Positions 46,020-57,774 are shown, numbered from the stretch's first letter. The stretch is DNA of 64,000 bases from Durusdinium trenchii (GCA_963970005.1 CAXAMN010021112.1:293868-357867), one strand, 5' to 3'. Numbers and translations are program-made. Notes: generated by a model not told the origin, from the letters alone.

Positions 46020-46720
46020 TTGAGGTCTTCATTTGAGAGATCTTGAGAAGGTAGCATGACCCTCCAGTCAGCCAGAACCTGCTTGTCCCCCCCAAAAAAA
46101 CGTAGTGAACCTGTAAGAACCCTGTACCTTGCGCCGCACGGAACCAGCATGAACCAGCTCCCCCACAAAAAAACATGAAAAGAAACAGCCTCCCCAAAAC
46201 ATCCCAAAACGGGTCTCGTTCATTCACGTCCCACGGTCAAGCACTTCACCTTGGCAGGCTCGTTCACTCCACCTCCATCGTTCACTCCTGGGGATCGGCG
46301 AACGGCTGGGCGAACGGCTGGATTGCTTTGGCCCCCAGGACTTTCTGCTCTCTCTCTCTCTCTCTTGATGTGTTTTTGTTTGCTTTTGTCCTTTCTTTGC
46401 TCTCTTTGGATCTCTTTGATTGGCTGTCAGGGAACTGTCTCTCTTTCCTTTCTCTCTCTTTCGTTTCTTTTCCTTTCCTTGGTGATCTTTCTTTCTTGGA
46501 TGTTGCAAGGCGCACAGCCTCTCGCGAAGCTGTCCAGGTAGATACTACGTCAAACAAACATATGCCACAAAAGGGGATTCACCCACAGGGGAGATCAGCA
46601 AATCACCCAATCAGCAAAACCTGGAAGATCAGAAAATCACATGAGGGTGAAGGCACCTGAGTTCGCACCCAGTGGAAGCAGAACTTCCTCAGCATCATGA
46701 GGGTGAACCCAAACACATTT
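46020..46720. other. Intergenic with (CT)n run
   Basis: TCTCTCTC run at 46346-46364 and a longer pyrimidine-rich stretch to 46500. Open frames here are Ser/Leu artefacts of the pyrimidine bias. Confidence 0.55.
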
Positions 46721-46721
46721 T

Positions 46722-46797
46722 TAGACTCTTGATTAACACACCTCGCCAAATAAAGAGGTGTTGCAAGCCCTTTGAGGGCTATTAATCAAGCGCCTAC
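46722..46797. mobile_element. MITE-like element, TCTTGATTAA family, copy 3
   Basis: TAGACTCTTGATTAA on the left and ATTAATCAAGCGCCTAC on the right, imperfectly inverted. Two inner hairpins: ACACCTC/GAGGTGT and AGCCCT/AGGGCT. Only 76 bases, the smallest member. Confidence 0.75.
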
Positions 46798-46799
46798 AA

Positions 46800-47835
46800 C
46801 TCAACCTGCCAACAGATCTGATGGATCAGAAGTGACTTCTGACCCGGGCTCAACAATCTGCTAGTAGGTCCTAGCCATCAGTACTATTCTGCATTATTCT
46901 CCCTCAGCACGGTGCCAAGAACCCTCTCAAACCACCTTTTGAGGATGTCCTGGAACAACCACCTGGTTGGTCATGTCTCCCAGCGTCACAAGCCATCCTT
47001 TGTTGGTCCTCCGGGTTCAAAACCCGCAAGTCCTTTTTCTTCTTGGGGCGAGGGTCGCACCCGAAGCTGACGACGGTCTTGAGGTCTTAACTTCACCCAA
47101 TGAAGGCACGTGGAGTCGAGTACAAAGATTAAAATATACATATATATATATGATTTGACCATATATATATATACACATGATAAAATCATGACTACCCCTG
47201 ACCCGTGACATGCAATAACAAAACATAACAAAACACACGTGCTAAACACGTGTATAAGACATGTCTTGAGTATTGAAACACACGAAACAGAAGTGAATAA
47301 ATACACTTGACTTCCTCAGTATCCTTGGGAAATAACCGTCACCGGCCAACCTTTTTCCACGTGTTCATGTTTCGGTGGGGAAAACCAATGCCCAAGCATT
47401 AATATAATTGAAACAAGGTCGGGCAGGCGATCCACCCCGACTGGGGTTTTCTTTCACACCCCTTACAGGGCACATCTGTAAGAAGAAGCTCACTTTCTTG
47501 GTCACAAGAGGAACACATTTGCATTGTGGAACTTGAAACAACCACTGGTCTCAGGTGTCACCTCTGCAAAAGCGGTCTCAGGGTCTCGTGGCATTGCCGA
47601 TCGAGGACCCAAACGAATCTAGGCAAAATGATTCAACTGATTACTATAGATTCGCCACCCTCCAGGGGATGAAACAAGGGAACATCGAATGACCCCGAAG
47701 TCTTTTAGGGTGCTCGGGGGCATTCCTGTTAACACAATTCTTGGAAAGGCAGGTATTTGCCTGTGGCCAAAAAAGAACATGTTTAAACACACACACAAAC
47801 ACTCTAAATCTGCTTCGCTCTGCAAGTGAAAAGAT
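46800..47835. other. Intergenic, no gene recognised
   Basis: TA runs at 47135-47175 on either side of a short unique segment. Nothing coding seen. Confidence 0.5.
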
Positions 47836-47838
47836 TGC

Positions 47839-47969
47839 CACTCCCTGAAACAAATCTAAATCATGGAAGTGATGGGAGCACCTGTTGGGTATTCGGATGT
47901 CATGGTCTTTCGTTTCATCGGGGCCTGTCATGCCATCCACTTCACCACGAAGATTTGTTTCAGGGAGTG
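47839..47969. mobile_element. MITE-like element with perfect 19-base ends
   Basis: CACTCCCTGAAACAAATCT at 47839-47857 and its exact complement at 47951-47969. A weaker subterminal pair (CATGGAAGTGATGG, CCATCCACTTC) continues the arms and resembles the inner part of the ACACTCCGACT family. Confidence 0.85.
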
Positions 47970-47974
47970 ATAAA

Positions 47975-49050
47975 TAAATGTCAAATAACTGTATGGTTGC
48001 AGGTGAAGACATACTTACATTATCTCACATCTGATTGTCGCCCGTCAAATCCAACGCTGATTACTTCTGCAGCAGCTCTTGGACATTGCAAAAAACCCAC
48101 TTGCAGCGTGAAAGGCAATTCCAAGGGGCACATGAAGGGGCACATGAAGTCAAGACCTCACGCTGTTACAAATTCAGCTAAACTCTCTCATAATCTCGAA
48201 TGACTTTCTAGGTTTAGATCTCTGAATGAACCGGCATCACTTCCGCGAAAGCAGGTTTCCATGAGAGAAAAAAAAGGGTCACAGCTTGGGTCCGGCAGAA
48301 ACACTGCTCGTCCAGTCCAAGTTCTCTGTTTCTGACGACGACCGCATCGCCGAGGCACGGCAGACCGCCCTCGACATCGATGGAACAGGTCTGTTGACAC
48401 GCTCGACAGGTTGAAGCAGAACCCGTTTCCCGGCACCGTTTCGCCGGACATCCCAGGAGTTGAAGAAACCCATCCTGTACGTCCAACACCTCCTTTTTTC
48501 CTCTTTTTCCTTGGTGTGAACTTCCATGACCCACTTCAGTATTTCGGTCATTGACCAACTTCTTGGGGGGCCGAGTCGGAGCTCGTCACCGAGTCCCTTT
48601 CACCTGTGTGGAAGGCCCAACAAAAAAACACCGTGGAGCGGAGCAACCCCTGCCAAGGATCGGGTACTTCCGAGACTCACATGGAACCTGAGTTCACCAC
48701 TCCCGTTTTGTAGAGGAAGTCATCGTCCGTCAGGTCCATGCCAAGCCCAGTGTCCATGGGCCAATCCCTATGGGCACACTCAAAGGGCACACTCAAATAC
48801 TCGGCATCTTCAAAACCTCACCACCAAATTGTAGGGACAGAAGGGGAGGGGGTACTAGCCTGACACACCAAAAGTCACATTCAAAAGCTGGAAAAGAACC
48901 CGTCATGAGGAGATCCAACCTATTCTCCTGGCCTGATCTACTCTGGCTGCCGCTATCATGAACTTCCTCACGCGCCAAGCACAGTGCACAACAAACAACC
49001 GCTTTTTCAGAATCCTGGTCGCTGTGACAGTAACACATATATATATATAT
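47975..49050. other. Intergenic, no gene recognised
   Basis: Overlapping minus-strand frames at 48214-48558 include a Cys-containing stretch, but there is no motif. TA run at 49036-49052. Confidence 0.4.
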
Positions 49051-49057
49051 ATACAGT

Positions 49058-49148
49058 ACCTAGAACCCAAACATGACCTCTGTTTTGATAGGAAGTTTGA
49101 CCATGTTTTGGCTCCATTTTGCAGGGGTCAATCAGGTTCTAGGTATAC
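49058..49148. mobile_element. MITE-like element, CTAGAACC family, copy 2
   Basis: ACCTAGAACC and GGTTCTAGGT ends with the same core as 6224-6321 (ACATGACCT, TGTTTTGATAGGAA, TTTTGGCTCCA, TCAATCAGG). Orientation is the same as copy 1. Confidence 0.75.
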
Positions 49149-49505
49149 GCTATAGGTATATGGACTGGAATATACTAGTATACTAGATTTCTGAGGTATA
49201 TATCAATTCTGAGGTTCGGCACTGGCACCCTGGCACCCTAGCTGGGCGATGTGATGTCGGACGGGCCATGTCCGGCCCTACGGCCCCATTGAACCTAACC
49301 GAAGCGGATGAGATCAACCTGGACTGGACCGGGGCGAGATGGTCTGCGGGTCTCGGTTGGCCACGAAAAGGAACACACAGACCTGACCTAGAGGGGTCCA
49401 ACCACCTTGAAGACCCCAAACCCACCCCAACCACCTGTTCAGGAGGTAGTTGGAATGGTAGGGAAGTCTTATATAACACAAATCGGCATTCGGTATATTA
49501 GCCTA

Positions 49506-49563
49506 CATTGGGGTGGTTTTAGAGGGTAAATCTAGGTAATTCCATATATTATGGAGTGTCTGG
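49506..49563. mobile_element. Partial copy of the CCATGGGACTG family
   Basis: ACATTGGGGTGGTTTT followed by CCATATATTATGGAGTGTCT. Loop and right end match the element at 44940-45033; the left arm is missing. Confidence 0.55.
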
Positions 49564-50007
49564 ACTACGCACTGAGACTGTTCCATTGCCATGCTGCTTC
49601 AACAATAGCTGGAGCTCTGGGCAATCCATTGCTACACCTTACCCAAGATGCACACAGCTTGGACCCAAACAGTTTTACAATATCATGCAATCGGCTATAT
49701 ATATATATCGTATATATATAATATATATACTGTATATATGCATGCATATTTGTTTATATTATATTCTGAGCACCTGGTTTCTCTCGCCCATCTCTCTGTC
49801 CCTTGTCGTTCGCCCCTGCCGTTCGCTGTCGCTTGGTGCATGAGCGGTTTCTCACCGACATGAGGCGGCACATCGCTCAGGCTTTGCTGACCGAGATCCG
49901 TCCGCGGCGGGGAAGAGGGGGTGCCGCTACGTGACAGAGACGCGGGAAGAAATGAAACCGGCTGGAGCAAAAAGCACGCTGGAAGAAAGAAGCATAGACC
50001 AAGACAT

Positions 50008-51419
50008 ACCAAGACACCTGGCAGCACCACGGATTCCGGGTGTCCATCAATCATTAGAGGTCAAAGCGTGTCCATTAACCACCCCTTCCGTGGTGCAGGT
50101 GGTGGGTTTGGTGTATGTTCAATCAAGCCGACGTAGGCTGAAGGGCCGACGTACGGCTCCGACGTACGGCATGAAGCTGCACCACCACACATTCCCAGTT
50201 AGCCACCTTTTCAGGTTCACTCTCAGACCTGTGTCACCCGACCGACGACTGTGCAGGACCCGGGCGTGCCGAACTCGCGCGTCGTCGGTCGTTCGCTGGG
50301 ACTGGTCGGGCGAAGATGGTGGGTCACAACCCATCATGTCGGTGTTCATGGATCATATGCTTAAGCAAAACGCTTAAGGAAGCGTAACGAACCTGACAAA
50401 CATCCGCAGAAGTGGATTTATATGGATTTACCCGTTGGGAAAAATAAGAAAGTCACCTGAAGCAAAACCAGGTATGAGATGAAGTAAACTGAGTCCTTTC
50501 AGTTCCTGGACAGTGCGGCTGCACCTGGCTGAGTCGTTTCGTTTTTGCTCCCTCCACATCCACTCCGAGGAGGAGTGGATGCACCAGCTTGTGGGGCTTG
50601 GAGGTGGAGTACCTGGTGCTTCTTCCAGGGTTTTGGAATGATGTTTATTGACAAACCCTGTTTGTTGACTCGAGGGTGCCTCTGCAAATTGAAAGAACCG
50701 GTTCTGCAAGTAATCGATGGGCTGTTCACTTGCTGCCACAGCACGGTTTCAGCTCTCCATCAATCATCTACCATAGGCTCTAGCATGAACTGCGGCAATC
50801 TACCTGCCTGGGTATGTTGGAGCTCCGTGCAAGAGCGGGTACAAGCCACTCCCGTGTCACCTGCATGTAAAGATACTCTTTTCAGCTTTTCTCGCGACCA
50901 CAGTTGGAGCGGGGCCCTGATTCCTGACTACATCAATCAGCAAACAACAGAAACACTTCTCCCTAGAAGTCCAAAGACTATATCTTGCTCGACTGAAGTA
51001 AAGAAAATTCCTTGTTGGTTCACCTAAAGACCATTCTTTGCAATTATAGTCTTCAACTTGCAGGGTGATCATTGTCTTGTAACGCTTGTCCCGGCTCTTC
51101 AAAGCCCCACAAAAAAGGACCGTCCGACAGGTGGGCAGCAGAATTCAGCGACAGCGATGGAATTCAGTGGTTCCATTCGTCATGTGCGCACGGCACGTGA
51201 AAGAGTGTGTGTGTGTGTACAGTGTGTTTGTCTACGCCTGTCCCTAATTGGGGACGTTCATCCATTCTTTTGATTCTAAGAGGATTGTCTAAAATGAAGG
51301 AAGAACTTCCAAAGGACCCGAGGATCTGCAAAGTGGGGCAACTATGAATCCCATGACGACGACGACGACGACGACGAGGAGGAGGAGGAGGAAGAGGAGG
51401 ATGAGGATGATATCATGAC

Positions 51420-51473
<54 letters not shown>

Positions 51474-51576
51474 CCTGCACCACGGAAGGGGTGGTTCATA
51501 GACACCCCAAAAGACCTCTTTTCGGGCTATATATTGATGGACACTCGGAATCCGTGGTGCTGGCAGGTGTCTTGGT
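50008..51576. mobile_element. 1.57-kb unit bounded by inverted ~95-bp ends
   Basis: The left end (ACCAAGACACCTGGCAGCAC at 50008-50027, matching through 50051 and again near 50072-50102) is repeated in inverse at 51471-51576 with few changes. Each end is itself a small foldback (GCACCACGGA with TCCGTGGTGC), so this may be two inverted MITE copies around ordinary DNA rather than one transposon. The interior frame at 50545-51027 (plus) shows no transposase motif. No clear target-site duplication. A diverged single end-like copy lies at 57712-57760. Confidence 0.65.
51354..51473. repeat. (GAC)n-(GAG)n-(GAT)n compound microsatellite
   Basis: Three successive triplet blocks, the GAT block being longest (about 20 units from 51412). 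It lies just inside the right inverted end of the 50008-51576 unit. Confidence 0.95.
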
Positions 51577-51599
51577 TCAAGAAAGCCTTTCTCAATAAT

Positions 51600-51686
51600 C
51601 CCTAGGGCTCCGACCACCTCCTGAGAAGATGGTTGGGGTGGGTTTGGGAGGTCTAATCACCTGAGGATATGGTTGGAGCCCCAGGG
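51600..51686. mobile_element. GGAGCCCTAGGG-ended palindromic element, copy 3
   Basis: CCCTAGGGCTCC on the left, GGAGCCCCAGGG on the right, inner CACCTCCTGAGAAGATGG and CACCTGAGGATATGG. Inserted about 24 bases from the 1.57-kb unit. Confidence 0.8.
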
Positions 51687-51689
51687 AAT

Positions 51690-54660
51690 AGCGATCATCT
51701 TGTAGAGCGACTGCTGGACACACGACACTGGGAGACCGATTCGCAGCAATCAACGGCGGAGAGGATCGGAAGGACCAAACAATCTGACCACGGACTTGCA
51801 GCAAGAACCCGAAGCAAACCCCAAGCTTTCACGGGACACATTCGACACATTATGTTTTTCTCAGGGTGGAGCTTATGACCATCTGCCCCATTCTGCCCCA
51901 TTCTCAGCATGGTGACCTTGAAGATGGGAGTTCTGCAAGCATAGTTCCTAGAAGAAACGCCATCGACCAGAGGTCCCCGGTAGGACGCCCAGTTCACCCA
52001 GGCCCCACGGGCCACAAACAAACAAAAGGGGACCGCTGACGGGGACATAGCTCTTGGATTCTTAATGTCAGTAACCTCAAGAATGATCTGATCCCTCTAG
52101 TCTCGCTTTCAAATTGTTTCTGAAAAACAAACAACACTTCAGAGAGTCTAGACAAACCATTGACAAGCGAAACATAGACCCAATTAAGGATCTTCCTCCC
52201 TTGCAACCAGCTTTTGAGCTTCCAGTTTCCATTACCATCTGCGTGCGCACGAACGCACCCTTGCAACTCAGGCATCCCATCGACCGTCCGACTTTGTTCG
52301 ACCGTGAGGCGCGAGGGCACCATATCGTCCCCTGATAAGCCTAGTGATGACAAGTCATTGACCAGTAGTGAGATGGGTAGTAGGATGCTTTGTTCTTTTT
52401 TTAAGCTGAATCCCGTGGCATGGATTTCTTTGGGCTGCAGAATTTGCAAGATCAATATCTCAGTGTTCCTTGATTCCCTGAAAGACTCCTCAAGCACATG
52501 GCATATGTTTGATCTGTTCATCAACATCGTCCGGTAGCCAAACGGCACAAAGCAACAATCACTCTGGAACTGCAAATATTGGTTGTTGATCATCGAACTC
52601 GAACATTCCATGTATGGAATATACAACGGTTCTCTCTCTGCCTATAGAACGAGCCCGTTTCAACCACCCCAATGGCCGTTTTTTTCGGTTCGTCTCAGGC
52701 CCAAACAGGTCGACCTTTTTTCACATTGGCTGTGGGTCATGGCACCGGGGGTGGGCCCACCCGTTGACCACCGGTCACATGAACAAACGACCAACGAATG
52801 TGAAGACATACCGATTCGGGTTACGCCACGGGGTCTGGGTGCCATGACCAGCCACATGGGACATCATAAGACCATCTTCCACATGTTCGAGTGTCGCACA
52901 CTCCAGTTTCGCACTGTTTCTTTCTATCTTTGGGCGCCTTTCTCCGTTCCACGCCCCTGGGGTCAACAAGGTACCCCCCCCAACGAGAGGCGGGAAAAAA
53001 AACAAACACCACGAGCGGCGCTTCAGATCGAAGCTCACCTTTCCAGAGCTTCCAGCAACTGCGCCTGGAGATGATCCACAGGAGATGCCTCCTTCAAACA
53101 CCCTTTTTTACTACGTGTGAGAGGATCGCGTGACGTAGTTTTTTGTGTAATTCCTTTGCATGAACATGATCAAATTAAATAGCTAGGAGGGTCTACAAAT
53201 GATTTTCCATGTTGTCCATCTACCAAATGAGATATTAAAGTTGTTGGAGTTCTATGCAGTATGGGCCGTTCCCAAAAGCGGTTCGCAGATTCCAACATAA
53301 TCAAACATCCACAGGCTTGAAAGTTGATGATGCGATTCCAATGGAATTGGCAAAACCAAAAAATAACAACCGTTTCTGACGAACTGTCGACTGTTCTTCT
53401 CCAGTCTTGTAGGTGTTTTTCTGCGGATGGTCAGGAGTATGTGTTCTTCTCCAGCTGGCTCCATGTCGTTCCAGCTCCCATGACACCGTGTTCTGCACGT
53501 TTTGTCCAACTTCAATCCATGTCCTCTTTTTTTTGTGACTCTGTTCGTTCGGCGCCGACCATGTCCGGATTCTCCCAGCAACAACCAACCCGTTCCCCAC
53601 CGTGTCTGACCAGACTGACCCCACCGGTGGCACCGTTGCGGGAGTCCCGCACCTCTGAGGCCACCGAAAGCGCGTGCTCGCCCAAGGAGCGCCAGCCACG
53701 TTGCAGTGCCAAGACCTCGCTGAGCCCGACGACCGTTGGCCACGTCGACCGTGGATCGATGTTGATCGAAGCACATCGAATAGGACATGCCAAGGAAGCG
53801 GACATGCCAAGTGTCTGACTTCATTCTATAGAACTAAATTTACAAATACCTGAAGTAAAACGACTTTACTAAATTTACAAAAACCTTTCCTGGATCCTCT
53901 GTTCGATCGGTGCTTCCTGTGTTTCCAAGCGCAACCTGTCCCGGGTTTATGGTTTTTCAGTGGGTACCATCTACTCCATTCCTGGGTTTCGCCAGTCCCA
54001 ACCAGAAACAAATGGTTGTGACAATAGGGCCTTAAGGAATCCAGTCCTAACTTCGCAGAAGGTACGACTGGACCCTGCAGCCCTAAATGACAGTATCTCC
54101 CCGCTCACCTTCTTAAACATGAGCGGTGGATCCGGGATGGCAAATGAGAGCCTTTCAAGCCTTTACATAACAAGTAGTAGTTTGGGGAAAGATCCCATTT
54201 TCCAGAACATCCACATGGGTTTGTTTCTGGTTTGACCGTCGGTTGACCTTACTTCCACGGGCCAGCGAGCCCTGCGAAATGGGGCCAAGAAAGCAGCCAA
54301 TGGCTGGGTGCGCAAGAACATCTCGTAGGCATCTTTGGCTAAATCATGAAAGACAAACCATCAAGCAAACATTCATGTCATGTCTTGTAGCATTGCGTTA
54401 GCCGGGTGATAGTGGCATTATTAGGGATATATGTCTTGTAGTTCCATATTATCATTAATTTGTGTAGCCAGCTTGTTCAAGGTGATCCTTTGAGGGTTTT
54501 AAAGATGTTTAGCTGGCCACCCTTGGGATTAGGCGACCAGAGGTGACGGAAGCACCGGGGATCTCAAAGAGTCACTTAAAGCAACCAGGTAGTTGGGGGT
54601 CTTTGCTTGAGAGATTCTCGGGAGGCAACATGACTACTAATTACTCAGAAAGGTTATATA
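51690..54660. other. Intergenic, no gene recognised
   Basis: Several open frames of 100-210 codons on both strands (51994-52626 minus; 53324-53818 plus) have no motif, and overlapping antisense frames are equally long. TATTCCATG/CATGGAATA-type words near 52607-52622. Nothing secure. Confidence 0.4.
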
Positions 54661-54664
54661 AACT

Positions 54665-55348
54665 ATACCTGGATCCTCCTTTGGGCGGAAGAAGTGCCGG
54701 ACCTCAATCCGGCAACATTTTCCGCCGGATTCCGAAAAAAGCGCCGGAGACCTGAAAAAACATCCGGATCCAAGATTCTGAAAAACAGAGATGATAAAAG
54801 GTTGGATCATACACCAGCAAACTGCCATGCGCCACGAGTAGTTTTTTCTGGAACTTCTTTGCAAAACATAGAGGTTCTGAACAACACATGTTCCACAGCC
54901 CAAAACTTGTCCGGCAGGCTCTGCAAGCCTGCGCAACTAGAACTAATTATATCCCAGCGCCCCGACATCCTGAAACAATGGGAGTACATCTTTGCCTATG
55001 TTCTTTCAGCTTAGGTACACCCACTTGGGTCTTTCAACACGTGCATCGCACTGTACCATTTTCATCCGGTTTCATTTAGAAGATCACCGAAACGGATCTG
55101 ATTGATCCAGTGTGAACCATGCTGAAACCGGTGGAATGAGAAAAGAGCGGAACAGGCAAACGAGCACACTTTGTAAGCAAATCATTACCTTCAAAGAAAT
55201 GCAAGCCACAAAGAATGCAAAGCCTTGAGAATCCACGTTTCAAGTGACTTGGAAAAACTGCCGGACCAAATTCAGAAAAACGCCGGAGTTGGAAGTCCGG
55301 CGCCGGACCCTGTAAAAGTGCCGGACTGAAGATCCAGGGTCCAGGTAT
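54665..55348. mobile_element. Transposon-like unit with CCGGA-rich subterminal arrays
   Basis: Nine-base perfect inverted ends ATACCTGGA and TCCAGGTAT. Just inside each end the word CCGGA/TCCGG is clustered: about six in 54690-54775 and about five in 55258-55340, against almost none between. Clustered subterminal words at both ends are typical of transposase binding sites in DNA transposons of the CACTA and hAT type. The 684-base unit has no transposase frame, so it would be non-autonomous. No clear target-site duplication. Confidence 0.55.
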
Positions 55349-55456
55349 GACAAAGAAGCCAAGAAGCCGATCTGCTTGCTGGTGTCAACTAACAAACAAA
55401 AAAATGTTCGTCCGTGGGCAAAGAATCATCCCATTTAAAAGGTTGAACTTATGCCA

Positions 55457-55545
55457 GGGCCCCCTAAGGGGTGGTAATGTACATCCCTTAACCTCTAAGC
55501 AGCTATAATTGGACACCCCTTAGGGGGCCCGGGTATATACATTAC
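55457..55545. mobile_element. Foldback element with interleaved second stem
   Basis: Perfect 17-base arms GGGCCCCCTAAGGGGTG (55457-55473) and its complement (55514-55530). GGTAATGTACAT, just after the left arm, also matches ATATACATTACC after the right arm, so the two stems are interleaved. Confidence 0.7.
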
Positions 55546-55626
55546 CCATACATATCCAAAAGCACCACCTGGCAGTTCATGGAGAAACACTGCATCCAAC
55601 TGGTTGAGGCTTTGAGACACACCGCC

Positions 55627-56210
55627 TCACCAGCTCGAACGCGGGAAACAAGCGGAAGCCGAGCTCAAGCAACGAGAGATGATTCGTCCGTGGCCAAGGT
55701 ATTCACATGTATTCACTTTCTTTATCACGGCGGTCTTGCCGAATCCGCAGTCGATGGCGATCTCGCCGAACTTGTATTCGCCAGTTGAGAGGGAGGACAC
55801 ATAGTCCTGGGGCAAGTGTCCAACACTGCCGACGACGCAGCGGCCGTCGTGTGACGTGCGCCTGGCGACGACGTCGACGACGCAGGCGTCCTGGCCGACG
55901 GTGCCCGTGTAGATGGGGCCCCCGGAGGAGCCCACTACGTCGACCAGGGCAGACGTCGAACCAGGGCATCTTTATGAAGCCTAAGTCGACCCGCTTCGGT
56001 TTGATGAAGACGAAGCCGTCCCCGCTGCAGTGGTCGGCGGACCAGAAGACGCCCTTGTCGAAGAAGCCCGCGCTGATTCCGCGCGGCGACAAGACAGTGA
56101 AGACGCTGCCCGTCGCGGTGAAGTCGTTCTCGGAGGCGACCTCACTGAAGCTGCAGAAAAACCCCCCGAGGAGCTCAACCTCAGGTTCGCCAGCGCCGGT
56201 GCAGACGCGG
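55627..56210 (-). pseudogene. Serine-protease-like coding remnant (possible viral origin)
   Basis: The minus strand directly after the stop of the next feature reads a protein-like frame with FFCSFSEVASENDFTATGS, then VFWSADHC (histidine-type region, about 56040-56018), then RVDLGFIKMP (possible aspartate region). After a frame shift near 55950 it reads VVGSSGGPIYTG (serine-type GxSGGP, about 55936-55915) and a tail to 55627. His, Asp and Ser landmarks are in trypsin order, but His-Asp spacing is short, so part may be missing. Sobemo-like viruses encode such a protease ahead of the polymerase; no polymerase follows here. A cellular protease remnant is the alternative. Confidence 0.45.
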
Positions 56211-57363
56211 CTATACGACGCTGCTGGCGCTGTGGAGGGTCGACCACTTGTACTCGCAGCCTTCGGTGTCGATGCCCAAGATGACGCACGAGACACTGCT
56301 GCTGGAGACGTGGAACCCGCGGGAATCGATGCCGGCAATCAAGGCCAAGCTGTCGGTGGTTTCGGTGCCGACGACGGAGTAGCACCGCCGCAAGTCCTCG
56401 CAGCCCCTCTGGCACTCCAGCAATTTGACGACGATGAGGACTGAGGCGTCCCTGCGGACCATGACGCGGATGAGGTCCTCGGAGAAGATTTGGCTGAAAC
56501 CGCCGTTGGCGTCAATGGTGTGGCTGTCGCTGAACCACCTGAATTGCGCAAAGCTAGAGCCAAAGGGCCCCCCTGGTGCGTCCCGGACGTCGTCGCCGTG
56601 CTGGACTAACAATCTGCATGAGGCGAAGGCCCTCCCTCTGTAGTCGACGGAGCAGACCAAGTCGTAGCCTCCGCAGACCAACCGCAAGGTGTACACACTG
56701 GGTGCACTGCCAGCGTCCCTGACGACGGTGCCGTCGTGGACGACGGGCCGGCGGCGGCCGCCCCAGCTCACGTAGCCGGTAAGCGAGACGTCGCATATGC
56801 CAGCCTCCTTCCCGCTGTGGATGACCTGGGCGAAGAACCTCTCGATGACGGCGTAGGCGCCGTCGTTGATGTCGGCGGGCTGGTTTCCCCAGGCCGTGGG
56901 GGTGGTGACGAATTTGCGGGTCAAGGGGTCCGCGGCGAACTCGAAGAATCAAGCCGACGAGGTGGCCGCGGGTGCACCCGCCTTCATAAGAGCCGTGGGC
57001 GGGCAAAAGATCAATGTCGGGGAAGTTGGGGAGGCCGCTGGCGGCGTGCCACTTCCGCTCAATGTGGACGGGGCTGGTCATTCCAGTGACGGAGAGGGTG
57101 ACCTGTAACGGTTGGGTGTCCCCCGGGCGAAAAAGCAGGGAGACTCCTGGAACGCCAGGATCACTATACTCCCTGACGCCTGTGACGTCCTTGACATAGG
57201 ACGGCCTGTAGCCGCGTAGCAGCCGGGGTGCGCCCATATCTTCAGCAACCGGCAGGCCATTGACGATGCTGAAGGCGCCGGGCCAGCAATGCATCTTGTC
57301 GAAGGCGCGGACGAAGGTCCCGGCGGAGCTCAAGCCGGCGATGTCGTTCCGATGTCGTTCCAA
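56211..57363 (-). pseudogene. GC-rich frameshifted ORF, RNA-virus capsid candidate
   Basis: About 383 codons on the minus strand, in two frames joined near 56945, ending at TAG (56211-56213). Composition is beta-rich and hydrophobic-alternating (VTLSVTGMTSPVHIERKW, then AYAVIERFFAQVIHSG, then DVSLTGYVSWGG), with no introns. The open frame begins at a TTG with no ATG, next to a short direct repeat (CGATGTCGTTC twice), and AT-rich DNA starts immediately upstream, so the N-terminus looks truncated by insertion. Length is close to that of the capsid of Heterocapsa RNA virus (about 360 residues), and a polymerase remnant of that virus type lies at 17.5 kb. That is the basis of the call; no capsid motif is proven. 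Confidence 0.4.
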
Positions 57364-57369
57364 ATAATC

Positions 57370-57710
57370 ATCCTAAAAAATTACACATCAAAACAATATT
57401 GGCATCCTAAATAATCATTCAACCATACTCAACCAACATTTTGACTTATACATTAATGCTTTTTACAACCAGATCTGAACATATAGGCCCATATAGGCCC
57501 ATATAGGCCCTGAAGACGTCTGATGGACCAGTGATTCTAAACAAAACAGTCTGTTCTCTGTCCGTTCTCCCGCCGTGATCGCCTGATCCCGACGGCAAAC
57601 GCAGTGAAAGGCTATGTACTCGCCTTGGATCCGGGGCGAATCACAAAAGACCAGATCTTCACCAGGACCACAAAGGAGTAGGTGGTGATTGGAAGTAAAA
57701 TGCATAGTCA
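57370..57710. other. Intergenic, AT-rich left half
   Basis: AT-rich border to 57470, then three copies of CATATAGGCC at 57481-57508. Nothing coding seen. Confidence 0.55.
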
Positions 57711-57774
57711 GGGTTGTCTATAAACCACTCGAACTCTGTGGTGCTGGCAATTGTCTTTACATGTTTTCACACAT

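Noticed and set aside
48214..48558. Minus-strand frame with several cysteines
   Set aside because: Cysteine spacing fits no known finger, and two other frames over the same bases are equally open.
55707..56444. 245-codon Arg-rich plus-strand frame
   Set aside because: Antisense shadow of the GC-rich minus-strand remnant.
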